Shown piece after piece: positions 35,833-43,003 of a stretch of DNA of 64,000 bases. Numbering within the stretch: the first letter of the stretch is position 1; the number at the start of each line of letters is the position of its first letter. The DNA comes from Pedobacter kyonggii (GTDB lineage Bacteria > Bacteroidota > Bacteroidia > Sphingobacteriales > Sphingobacteriaceae). Made by a program: the position numbers and the translations under genes. Under the pieces are notes generated by a model that made no database searches, was not told the origin of the DNA, and saw only the letters and a program-made list of their open reading frames with translations. The stretch is from the NCBI RefSeq assembly GCF_004310665.1, contig NZ_SIXF01000013.1, forward strand, positions 1-64,000, read 5' to 3'.

Positions 35833-35856
35833 TTAGGGGGCGCTTAATAGCAAATT

Positions 35857-35870
35857 TACACTAAAGTGTA
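35857..35870. promoter_or_regulatory. TACACT-AA-AGTGTA palindrome upstream of the LuxR-type gene
   Basis: A perfect 14-bp palindrome 25 bases upstream of the LuxR-type start and 50 bases before the divergent small membrane protein gene. It may be an autoregulatory site. Confidence 0.45.
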
Positions 35871-35919
35871 GCCTTTGAGAATGTTTTTTTACCCACTTTT
35901 ACAGAAAAGATTTTGAAAG

Positions 35920-36165
35920 ATGAAAAAATGGTCTGAATTAAGCTTGGCGGAATTAAACAAAACCAAGTCGAAGTTAAAGGGTGCTTTAATTGGATTTATC
36001 ATATTAGGAGTGCTTATCTTTTTAGCCTTGTTTTTTCTCAGGGCAAAACTGGTGTTATTCATCCCAGCAATGGTGTTGCCCATCACCTGGTTACCTATTT
36101 ACATCTCCTTAAAATCGGTAAATGATGAGATCAGATTACGTAATGCAACAAATATTAATCAATAA
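35920..36165 (+). CDS. small two-helix membrane protein
   Basis: The protein has 81 residues. A short helical N-terminus (LSLAELNKTKSKLKGAL) leads into two membrane segments (about 22-42 and 45-64), then a polar tail. Size and layout resemble the protein at 58868, which may be a distant relative. It lies five bases before the DUF3667 gene and is likely co-transcribed. Function unknown. Confidence 0.65.
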   Translation: MKKWSELSLAELNKTKSKLKGALIGFIILGVLIFLALFFLRAKLVLFIPAMVLPITWLPIYISLKSVNDEIRLRNATNINQ

Positions 36166-36170
36166 ATTAT

Positions 36171-36902
36171 ATGCATCCTGATCTAATAAATTGCAGAAAC
36201 TGCAGCCACATTGTAAATGATAAATTTTGCGGACATTGCGGCCAGCCAGTGCATGTTAAAAGAGTAGATGCGCACTATATCCTACACGAAATGCAACATA
36301 TTCTACATTTTGAAAAAGGAATATTGTTTACCGTAAAAGAACTGCTCATCAGGCCTGGCCAAAATATCAGAACATTCATTACCGAGAACCGGAGCCGCTT
36401 GGTAAAGCCGGTTATATTTATCGTCGTTAGCTCATTAATTTATACGGTAATAAGTCATTTCTTCCATATTGAAGAAGGGTATGTTGAATTTAAGGAGGTA
36501 AAAAAAACAAGCATTGGTTTAATTTTCGATTGGGTACAGGGGCATTATGGTTATGCCAATATTTTAATGGGCGTTTGCATTTCCTTGTGGTTAAAATTAT
36601 TTTTTAAAAAATATAACTACAACTTCTTCGAAATATTGATACTGCTGTGTTTTGTGATGGGAATTGGCATGTTAATCATTTCTGTTTTTGCCATTGCCGA
36701 AGGACTTAGTAAAATCAGTTTCATGAAAGTTTCGGGCGTTACAGGAGCAGTCTATACCACATGGGCAATTGCACAGTTTTTTAACGGGAAAAAAGTAGGA
36801 AGCTACCTAAAAGCAATTATTGCTTATAGCTTGGGGATGTTAACATTTGGCCTTGTGTTAGTGCTTTTGGGCGTTTTAGTCGATGTATTGATAAAACATT
36901 AA
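36171..36902 (+). CDS. DUF3667 membrane protein with N-terminal zinc ribbon
   Basis: The protein has 243 residues. It opens with a CxxC-x9-CxxC zinc ribbon (CRNCSHIVNDKFCGHCGQ), followed by YILHEMQHILHFEKGILFT and RPGQNIRTFITENRSRLVKP, the hallmark of DUF3667. Five or so membrane helices follow. The family is frequent in Bacteroidota and its role is unknown. It is paired with the small membrane protein upstream and convergent with the histidine kinase gene. Confidence 0.9.
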   Translation: MHPDLINCRNCSHIVNDKFCGHCGQPVHVKRVDAHYILHEMQHILHFEKGILFTVKELLIRPGQNIRTFITENRSRLVKPVIFIVVSSLIYTVISHFFHIEEGYVEFKEVKKTSIGLIFDWVQGHYGYANILMGVCISLWLKLFFKKYNYNFFEILILLCFVMGIGMLIISVFAIAEGLSKISFMKVSGVTGAVYTTWAIAQFFNGKKVGSYLKAIIAYSLGMLTFGLVLVLLGVLVDVLIKH

Positions 36903-36943
36903 TTACGCAAATAATAAGGCATTGCCATTCCTTCCTGATCAAA

Positions 36944-38266
36944 TTATTCGCGTTGCGCTGCTTCGAAAATAACTTTAAAACTTGTTCCCTCCCCCGGTAT
37001 TGAATTCACCTGAATCTTTAAGTTAAGGTAATTCGCTATGCTTTTTACAATGGCAAGCCCTAACCCATAACCCGCATTTTCGGCATGACCGGTTTTTTTA
37101 AAACGGTCAAATACATGTGGTATGTCTTCTGCTTTAATGCCCTGGCCACTATCGCTAACCTGAATGCAATAATAACCTTTTTCAAGATGATCAGAAATCT
37201 GTATACTTCCATTTTCTTTGTTAAACTTAATGGCATTGTTAATTAAGTTATAAAAGAGCTGAAACAAAAGATCATGATTGATGTGGCTTAAACGCTTATT
37301 GTGGCTAAGGTTGATGTCGATCTGAATGTTTTTTTCTTCAAGCCTATGGCTTATTTCTTCCACTATTTCATTAAAGAGTGTTTGCGGTTCTATCTCTTCC
37401 TGCTTAGAGAATTGCTCATTTTCTATTCTCGAAATGAGCAAGAGCGAACGCGATATTTTCTTTAACCGCTCCAGTGTTTTCATCATATCAACAATATGTT
37501 CCTGTACCGCTTCTGATGCCGATTCTTCAGTAAGCAGGTTTTCCATCTTGTTTTGTAATATACTAATGGGCGTCATAAACTCATGCGAGGCATTGGCCGT
37601 AAATTCCCGCTCCTTTTCAAAAGCCTCGTTGATCTGGTCCATTAACGAAATGAGTGAATGATCAAGGTATTTAAAGTCTTGCGTACTGGTGTTAATATGG
37701 CCATGTTTCTTTTTAAAGGGAAACCGGCTATTAATTAGCCTTAATTTGATAATCTGACCAAGTGGTTTGATTAACTGACGGGTAAAAATCAAATCTATGA
37801 TAATACTCAGGGCAATAAGAATGATGAGCACATATAAGGCAAAACGTTGGAGCGCATCATTGTAAAGGTTGATACTGGCAGTGGTTTTACCGATTTCTAA
37901 GAGGTAGTTTTTTTGGTTTTTTTGAAAAGTAAAACTCAGTACCCGATAAGCGATCGTATCTTGTTCTACAATCCGTTTGGTATCGCGTATGGTATCTAAT
38001 TTTAGTGTTTGTGCTACCATTTCGAGTGCAATGTATTCATCTTTCAGCATGGTGTAGCTGCCATAACTGTTATCGCCTTCGAAGTAATAATCTATTCCGT
38101 TTTTGTTGATGTTTTGGAGTACTTTTTTTTGCTGGTTTCTAAGTGAAAAGTTGGTGTAGTTAGAAGCAACCTGCCCGATGAGAAAAGGAAGCAATAGGAT
38201 AAACAGGCCTACAATGGCAAGTTTAGATCCAGTAATAAATAAAGTAAGTTTAGTAGATAGTTTCAA
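36944..38266 (-). CDS. sensor histidine kinase
   Basis: The protein has 440 residues. Two membrane helices (about 12-34 and 142-163) enclose a periplasmic sensor loop. The dimerisation/phosphoacceptor domain has His228 in TANASHEFMTPIS; the ATPase domain has NNAIKFNKENGS, DSGQGIKAEDIPHVFDRF and GYGLGLAIVKS. The start is a TTG (38266) whose TTGA overlaps the response regulator's stop, so the two are translationally coupled. It senses an envelope signal and phosphorylates the regulator. Confidence 0.94.
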   Translation of the reverse strand: MKLSTKLTLFITGSKLAIVGLFILLLPFLIGQVASNYTNFSLRNQQKKVLQNINKNGIDYYFEGDNSYGSYTMLKDEYIALEMVAQTLKLDTIRDTKRIVEQDTIAYRVLSFTFQKNQKNYLLEIGKTTASINLYNDALQRFALYVLIILIALSIIIDLIFTRQLIKPLGQIIKLRLINSRFPFKKKHGHINTSTQDFKYLDHSLISLMDQINEAFEKEREFTANASHEFMTPISILQNKMENLLTEESASEAVQEHIVDMMKTLERLKKISRSLLLISRIENEQFSKQEEIEPQTLFNEIVEEISHRLEEKNIQIDINLSHNKRLSHINHDLLFQLFYNLINNAIKFNKENGSIQISDHLEKGYYCIQVSDSGQGIKAEDIPHVFDRFKKTGHAENAGYGLGLAIVKSIANYLNLKIQVNSIPGEGTSFKVIFEAAQRE

Positions 38267-38943
38267 ATTACTTTTTTAATTCTATAACCAACGCCTCTAA
38301 CGGTTTCTAACCATTCGGTAGGGGCGTAAACATTTAATTTCTTTCTGATATTTTTAATGTGTGCATCAATGTAGTTCGAATCGTAATCATCATCTACAAA
38401 GTTGCCCCAAATATGTTCGCTCAATTGTATTCTGGTAAGCACCCTGTTTTTGTGCAGCAAAAGGTAACTTAAAAGATCAAATTCTTTGCGCGAAAGTTCA
38501 ATCTGCTCTTCCTCAAAAAATACAAAGCGTTTTTGCAGATCGATGCTAAAGTTTCCGAGGGGAATTAATTCTTCGGTAATGTTAAACTTTCGCCTTGCTA
38601 TGGCTTGCATGCGCGATTGAAGTTCTGGTAAAAAGAAGGGTTTCGCTAAATAATCGTCCGCCCCCATGTCTAAGCCCGCCACGCGGTCTTCTAATTTACC
38701 CCTGGCCGTAAGAATAATGTAAGCGGCATCAGGATTGCTTTTCTTCGCCTTGCTAAGCAGTTCAAAGCCGTCGCCATCTGGCAAACCTAAATCAATAAGC
38801 ACATAATCATATTGGTTTAGCTCTAGCTTATTAAAACCCTGTTTAAAACTATGGGCCATATCGCACAAGAAGAAAGCCTTTTTAAGAAACTTTTCCATTT
38901 CAAAGGCAAGCGTTTTTTCATCTTCTATAATCAGTACCTTCAT
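38263..38943 (-). CDS. OmpR/PhoB-family response regulator
   Basis: The protein has 226 residues. The receiver domain has the phosphoacceptor Asp51 (LIDLGLPDGDGF), Thr in ILTARG and Lys in LAKPF. The C-terminal OmpR-type winged helix includes ELSRKEFDLLSYLLLHKNRV and a C-terminal VRGVGYRIKK. OmpR-type regulators bind pairs of about 11-bp direct repeats, exactly what lies in mirrored form at 40181-40239 before its own operon and the divergent DUF4382 operon. Confidence 0.95.
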   Translation of the reverse strand: MKVLIIEDEKTLAFEMEKFLKKAFFLCDMAHSFKQGFNKLELNQYDYVLIDLGLPDGDGFELLSKAKKSNPDAAYIILTARGKLEDRVAGLDMGADDYLAKPFFLPELQSRMQAIARRKFNITEELIPLGNFSIDLQKRFVFFEEEQIELSRKEFDLLSYLLLHKNRVLTRIQLSEHIWGNFVDDDYDSNYIDAHIKNIRKKLNVYAPTEWLETVRGVGYRIKKVI

Positions 38944-38948
38944 GCGGA

Positions 38949-39800
38949 TTAAAATTGGTAGTAAACTGCTAAACCAAAGAAAGATTGTTGGTGTTTTACG
39001 TTTTCTTCTTTTCTGTTTCCAAGTATGGAGAATTGATAACTGGCTTCTGCAAGGAAATTTCCATTACTCCAGTTTAAAGGTAACTTAAAATTGTAAGACA
39101 ATAGTTTAAACTGGTTGACCGTATTTTCAACTACCTCAGTGGTGCTCCCGTTAACGATTCCGGGAGCGGTATCACTTTTTCCCTTTCCATTCCCATTCGA
39201 GTTCTGCCTTTTGTTTTTTTCGATGATATAGGTTTCATAAAAGTGGGTTGTGCCTGCTGTAATTTCTATAGCTGGTGTAATTGAAATAAGGTTCTTTTGG
39301 TTGAACACCGTTCCCAGTTCAATTTCTTTTGAGTTCCCAAAACTAATAAATCCATCGGTTTGCTTTCCGAAGGCCAAATCGAGACTAAGATCTGTTTTAA
39401 ACCAAGGCCATTGGTAGGCAGCCGATGCATTGATGTTATTGTTATTGGATGCCTGGAGCAAAGGAGAATTAGCAGGAAAAAAAGAATGGGTATAAGCTAG
39501 TCCGGCGGTAAATTTTTCATTAAAATCATAATCGTAACCTACGCCCAAATCTGTTTCCGAAATGGTAGAGCCATAGTTTAAGAGCTTATAACCACCGCCC
39601 GAAAAATATAAACCGCTTGGAAACCGTAAGGTAGCGTTAAAGAGTACATACGGGTATTTTTCAGGGGTAACCTGTCCGTAATAATTGATGTTACTATTGT
39701 ACATGGCTGCGAGTGTAAGCGTAGCTTTTGTAGAATCTTGCTGTGCCTTTACATTCGATATCACCAAAAATGAGAAGAAAATCAAGAGACGGATGCGCAT
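38949..39800 (-). CDS. outer-membrane beta-barrel-like protein
   Basis: The protein has 283 residues with a signal peptide (to VKAQ, about residue 19). The rest is rich in alternating beta strands with aromatic girdle residues (LTLAAMYNSNINYYGQVTP, FSGGGYKLLNYG) and ends VYYQF. Asn-rich loops occur. It lies between the lysine-rich secreted gene and the response regulator. It is likely an outer-membrane partner or target of the two-component system; no closer family is recognised. Confidence 0.75.
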   Translation of the reverse strand: MRIRLLIFFSFLVISNVKAQQDSTKATLTLAAMYNSNINYYGQVTPEKYPYVLFNATLRFPSGLYFSGGGYKLLNYGSTISETDLGVGYDYDFNEKFTAGLAYTHSFFPANSPLLQASNNNNINASAAYQWPWFKTDLSLDLAFGKQTDGFISFGNSKEIELGTVFNQKNLISITPAIEITAGTTHFYETYIIEKNKRQNSNGNGKGKSDTAPGIVNGSTTEVVENTVNQFKLLSYNFKLPLNWSNGNFLAEASYQFSILGNRKEENVKHQQSFFGLAVYYQF

Positions 39801-39804
39801 ATAT

Positions 39805-40089
39805 TTATGGCCTTTTAATCTTAGGTTTAATAATCTTGATGGGTTTTACCTTTACATTAGGCTTTACCGCCATGGGTTTTAGCTGTTTTTTGGCTTTTGG
39901 TACTTTTTTGATCTGGAGCGGCTCTGGTTTTTGATTTTCAGGCTGCTTGTCTTTTTTTTTCTTATCCTGTTTTTTAAGCAGTTCTTCCTGCTGATTTGAA
40001 ACAGTTAAAGTGGTAGAATCTTGTTGCACGGCAAAAACACCCGATAACGGGACAATTGCCAGGCAAAAAATAATGGCGAATCGGATCAT
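39805..40089 (-). CDS. small secreted Lys/Pro-rich protein
   Basis: The protein has 94 residues. A signal peptide (to GVFAVQ, about residue 21) precedes a very basic, proline-rich tail (KKQDKKKKDKQPENQKPEP, VKPIKIIKPKIKRP). It is likely disordered in the periplasm and able to bind acidic polymers. It is the first gene of the minus-strand two-component operon, four bases before the outer-membrane gene. Function unknown. Confidence 0.7.
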   Translation of the reverse strand: MIRFAIIFCLAIVPLSGVFAVQQDSTTLTVSNQQEELLKKQDKKKKDKQPENQKPEPLQIKKVPKAKKQLKPMAVKPNVKVKPIKIIKPKIKRP

Positions 40090-40180
40090 TTTATAAATAT
40101 AAAAAAAGTTTACCCCCTAAGAGGTAAACCCTACCTAAAAACCACCATACATGGTGCGCTCACATTTCAAAAGTAGAATG

Positions 40181-40202
40181 GCAACATGAAATTAAGATGA
40201 AA
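40181..40202 (-). promoter_or_regulatory. tandem 11-bp direct repeats, candidate response-regulator operator (minus side)
   Basis: On the minus strand TTTCATCTTAA is followed directly by TTTCATGTTGC, then by CAT..ACTTTTGAAATGTG. The site lies 92 bases upstream of the secreted Lys/Pro-rich gene. It mirrors the plus-side operator at 40218-40239. Confidence 0.7.
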
Positions 40203-40217
40203 AAAATAAAATTTAAA

Positions 40218-40239
40218 TTTCATGTTGGTTTCATCTTGG
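40218..40239 (+). promoter_or_regulatory. tandem 11-bp direct repeats, candidate response-regulator operator (plus side)
   Basis: On the plus strand TTTCATGTTGG is followed directly by TTTCATCTTGG, then by CAT..AACTTTGAAGCGTA. The site lies 44 bases before the ATG of the DUF4382 gene. The spacing of 11 bp, one helical turn, is the classic OmpR/PhoB box layout. Confidence 0.7.
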
Positions 40240-40283
40240 CATCTCAACTTTGAAGCGTAAAACTTTAAATAAAATCTACAGTT

Positions 40284-41081
40284 ATGAAAACAAATTTTGT
40301 AAATACCATTTTAGCCGTCTTTGTTGTAATCGGGATGACTGCCTTTTATGGATGTAAAAAAAATGAATCAAGCCAGGGAACAACTAAAGTTCAGATTAAA
40401 ATGACCGATGCCCCGGGTAACTTCGATAAGATTAACTTAAGTGTAAAAGAGATTGTACTGGTATCGGGCGATAAACCTTATGTATTTGCAGCAAGTGCAG
40501 GTATATTCGATATTCTTGATTTTAGGATCGGCACCAGTAATCCTGATATTTTGGTTGCTTCGGGTGAAATGCCTTCAGGTGAAATTACAGAGATCAGACT
40601 GGTACTTAACGAAACCGGAAATACAATTGTAGTAAATGGTGTTCAGCAGGAACTTAAAACGCCAAGTGCACAAACATCTGGCTGGAAGGTGAAATTAACC
40701 GCTAATCCTGAATTGGTTGAAGGCGCTGCTTATACATTGCTATTAGACTTTGATGCGGCGAAATCTATCGTAAGCACCGGAAACGGAAAATATTTATTAA
40801 AACCAGTGGTACGTGGAATTACAGCAGCAACTACCGGATTAATTTCGGGAACTGTTTTGCCTTTAGCAAGCCATCCTGAAGTATTGGTTATTGCTGGTAC
40901 AGATACTGTGGGTACCGTTGCCGATCCTTTAACTGGTAAATTTACAGTTGGTGGCTTATCTTCAGGTACCTACTCAGTTAAATTTGCACCGGTTGTTGGT
41001 TATAGAGATAGTACCATTACTGCTGTTAAAGTGGCTTTAGGGCAAAACACATCGTTAGGCACGGTTACTTTAAAACAGTAA
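40284..41081 (+). CDS. DUF4382 lipoprotein
   Basis: The protein has 265 residues. A lipoprotein signal ends at Cys24 (AFYGCKK). The DUF4382 domain (about 37-165) contains KVQIKMTDAPGNFDKINLSV and EITEIRLVLNETGNTIVV. The C-terminal part (about 180-265) looks like a carboxypeptidase-regulatory-like beta sandwich (LTGKFTVGGLSSGTYSVKF). It is surface or periplasmic and its function is unknown. It is divergent from the two-component operon and carries a predicted operator of the same regulator. Confidence 0.88.
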   Translation: MKTNFVNTILAVFVVIGMTAFYGCKKNESSQGTTKVQIKMTDAPGNFDKINLSVKEIVLVSGDKPYVFAASAGIFDILDFRIGTSNPDILVASGEMPSGEITEIRLVLNETGNTIVVNGVQQELKTPSAQTSGWKVKLTANPELVEGAAYTLLLDFDAAKSIVSTGNGKYLLKPVVRGITAATTGLISGTVLPLASHPEVLVIAGTDTVGTVADPLTGKFTVGGLSSGTYSVKFAPVVGYRDSTITAVKVALGQNTSLGTVTLKQ

Positions 41082-41111
41082 AACCCATTATTCATATCTA
41101 AATTTAAAACG

Positions 41112-41618
41112 ATGAAAAAGCTATTCTTGCTGTTGTTACTTGTGGTAAGCGGCAGCCTTACTTTTAAAGCTCAGGCCCAGGTAAGTGTAAATATAAACAT
41201 TGGGACACAGCCTGCATGGGGCCCAACCGGTTACGATTATGTAGATTATTACTACCTGCCAGATATTGAGAGCTATTATTATGTACCTAAAAAACAGTTT
41301 ATTTATATGGGTGCAGGAGGCTGGGTTTTTACCACATCGCTTCCACCGAGATATAGGGGATACGATTTATATAATGGGTACAAGGTTGTAATTAATTCTC
41401 CTCAGCCTTATCGCTATTTTAAAACCCATAAAGTAAAATATGCCAAATTTAAAGGCAACCATGGTCAATCGGCAATAGGGAAAAGCAAAGGACAGAAATA
41501 TGCACCGGCTAAGGGTAATGCGAAAGTTTATAAAGGTGCTAAAGGAAAACCCTCACAGCATTTTAATAAAGGAAACGGAAATGGCAAAGGCCATGGAAAC
41601 GGTAGGGGAAAACATTAG
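41112..41618 (+). CDS. secreted Tyr-rich protein with Gly/Lys-rich tail
   Basis: The protein has 168 residues. A signal peptide ends at KAQAQ (about residue 23). The central part is rich in aromatic residues (GYDYVDYYYLPDIESYYYVP, FIYMGAGGWVFTTSLPPRYR), and the tail is a basic Gly/Lys/Asn repeat (GNGNGKGHGNGRGKH). Similar proteins occur in Bacteroidota without known function. It follows the DUF4382 gene by 30 bases and ends at a symmetrical terminator. Confidence 0.72.
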   Translation: MKKLFLLLLLVVSGSLTFKAQAQVSVNINIGTQPAWGPTGYDYVDYYYLPDIESYYYVPKKQFIYMGAGGWVFTTSLPPRYRGYDLYNGYKVVINSPQPYRYFKTHKVKYAKFKGNHGQSAIGKSKGQKYAPAKGNAKVYKGAKGKPSQHFNKGNGNGKGHGNGRGKH

Positions 41619-41640
41619 TTGTTTGTGTAATAAAGAAAGA

Positions 41641-41671
41641 AACCCTCCAAATTTGGAGGGTTTTCTTTTTA
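41641..41671. terminator. bidirectional terminator
   Basis: AACCCTCCAAA and TTTGGAGGGTT form a perfect 11-bp stem with almost no loop, followed by TTCTTTTTAATTT on the plus strand. It lies between the convergent ends of the secreted Tyr-rich gene and the small lipoprotein gene and could serve both. Confidence 0.85.
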
Positions 41672-41839
41672 ATTTCTTTTTTGTTGCCCCGGAGCAAAAG
41701 GTTTGGCCGATTTTGAACCTGTTCCTTTTTTGGCTTGCCCTGGAGGAACTTTTCCGCTATTACCAGCAGTTCGGGTACTATAACAAGCACTGGTAAGCAG
41801 CATTCCCGATAACGCTACAATAAGATATATCTGTTTCAT
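41669..41839 (-). CDS. 56-residue lipoprotein with PPGQAKK/PFAPGQQ motif
   Basis: The ATG at 41839 (minus strand) opens a lipoprotein signal ending at Cys19 (MLLTSACYS). The short mature part reads VPPGQAKKGTGSKSAKPFAP and ends GQQKRN. I recall this motif in many Bacteroidota micro-lipoproteins, sometimes labelled 'quinol oxidase subunit 4', a name nothing here supports. The stop lies within the T-rich tail of the bidirectional terminator. Confidence 0.75.
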   Translation of the reverse strand: MKQIYLIVALSGMLLTSACYSTRTAGNSGKVPPGQAKKGTGSKSAKPFAPGQQKRN

Positions 41840-41902
41840 AATAATATGTTAGCGATAACTGTGCCAATTGATGTTATCTTTTTTATTAATCAAGTCATGA
41901 AT

Positions 41903-41990
41903 TTACTTTCCCGGAAAATCCATGGGATAGGTTTGTTGATTGTATTTCAGATCCATCTCCTTTAAAAACGCTTTCCGCTCTTCTGTTACC
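41903..41990 (-). pseudogene. 3'-end remnant of a cupin gene (left repeat copy)
   Basis: Read on the minus strand, this encodes TEERKAFLKEMDLKYNQQTY then PMDFPGK and a stop, the C-terminus expected for the cupin whose 5' part lies at 58381-58784. The first about 58 bases (41931-41988) match 58321-58378 with only three differences. Upstream of TEER the homology ends abruptly and a stop appears in frame. There is no start codon, so it is a fragment. Confidence 0.7.
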
Positions 41991-42126
41991 GATTGGGATC
42001 TCTTTGGATCTTATCGCTGCTTATGCGAAATTTTTCTTCCTGCTATTGTTTTAACTGTCTGATCCAGGTAATCAACCCACAACTTCAAATTAATAGAATT
42101 TAATGTGCTGTGAATAAAGTGAATAC

Positions 42127-42167
42127 GTTTACAGTATAAAATATGAGTACATTAGTGTTTACAGTAT
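42127..42167 (+). promoter_or_regulatory. direct repeat GTTTACAGTAT upstream of the FkbM gene
   Basis: Two identical 11-bp copies lie 30 bases apart (about three helical turns), 26 bases before the ATG at 42194. They may be a regulator site for the one island gene on the plus strand. Confidence 0.4.
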
Positions 42168-42193
42168 TGTAGCCTGATGATAACATTTAAAGT

Positions 42194-43003
42194 ATGAATG
42201 CCCTAGGAAAGTCTGTTAAAAGAATATATGTACTATTGTTTGCACGGCGGATTTTTTATCCCGTGAATCTTTTTTTGTATAAGCTGAGTCTGTTCGGATT
42301 GGGTCTCAGGAATTATGAGAACGATACTGTGTCTGGTGAGAAAGCATTTATTAAGTTTTTGAAAGCTCTGGGAAAGTTTGATTCTGGGGCGATTCTAGAC
42401 ATTGGTGCCAATTTAGGTAACTATTCGATGATGCTGAGAAAGAATGGGATTACCCAGCCAATCTTTGCTTTTGAGCCACACCCGGTAGCATTCAGTAAAC
42501 TAAGTGAGGTCGCAGTGGCGTACAATTTCACAGCGGTGCCAGAGGGAGCAGGGGAAGCACATAGTGTGGCTGCTATTTACGACTATCAGGGTGATGGCGG
42601 ATCCGAACATGCCAGCATGTATAAAGGCGTAATAGAACATCTTCATAAGGGGAAAGCCGAGGAAGTGGCTATTGCCCTTACCAGCATTGATGAATTTGTA
42701 GCGAAACATGATATCTCGAAGATCGCATTATTAAAGATCGATACAGAAGGTCATGAGCTGAGTGTGCTGAAAGGAGCCAGGCAAACCATCGCCAGCGGAA
42801 TGGCGGAAGTTATACAGTTGGAGTTCAATGAGATGAATGTCATCTCCAGAACCTTTTTCAAGGATATTGTGGATATATTACCTGGATACGATTTTTATCG
42901 GATGTTGCCCGACGGGCTGAAAGCGCTGGGGCCGTACAACAGCACGAACTATGAAATATTTTCTTTTCAGAATATTGTCGCGCTGAAGCAGCTTCATAAC
43001 TAA
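42194..43003 (+). CDS. FkbM-family methyltransferase
   Basis: The protein has 269 residues. The SAM-binding motif ILDIGANLGNYS lies at about 68-79, FEPHP near 94 and LLKIDTEGHELSVLKGA near 180-196, as in FkbM O-methyltransferases. No signal peptide or clear membrane helix. It is the only plus-strand gene of the exopolysaccharide island and its stop overlaps the stop of the convergent glycosylphosphotransferase gene by four bases. It probably methylates a sugar hydroxyl of the repeat unit. Confidence 0.9.
   Translation: MNALGKSVKRIYVLLFARRIFYPVNLFLYKLSLFGLGLRNYENDTVSGEKAFIKFLKALGKFDSGAILDIGANLGNYSMMLRKNGITQPIFAFEPHPVAFSKLSEVAVAYNFTAVPEGAGEAHSVAAIYDYQGDGGSEHASMYKGVIEHLHKGKAEEVAIALTSIDEFVAKHDISKIALLKIDTEGHELSVLKGARQTIASGMAEVIQLEFNEMNVISRTFFKDIVDILPGYDFYRMLPDGLKALGPYNSTNYEIFSFQNIVALKQLHN

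Larger units (their letters stand above)
41840..42193. other. left boundary region of the exopolysaccharide island
   Basis: About 350 bases between the small lipoprotein start and the first island gene. It contains the cupin 3'-end remnant (41903-41990) and a direct repeat GTTTACAGTAT (42127-42137 and 42157-42167). The stretch 41991-42126 holds nothing recognisable. Confidence 0.6.

Noticed and set aside
41840..42193. tRNA-based attachment site for the island
   Set aside because: No tRNA-like sequence is present at either edge; the shared repeat is the 3' end of a cupin gene.
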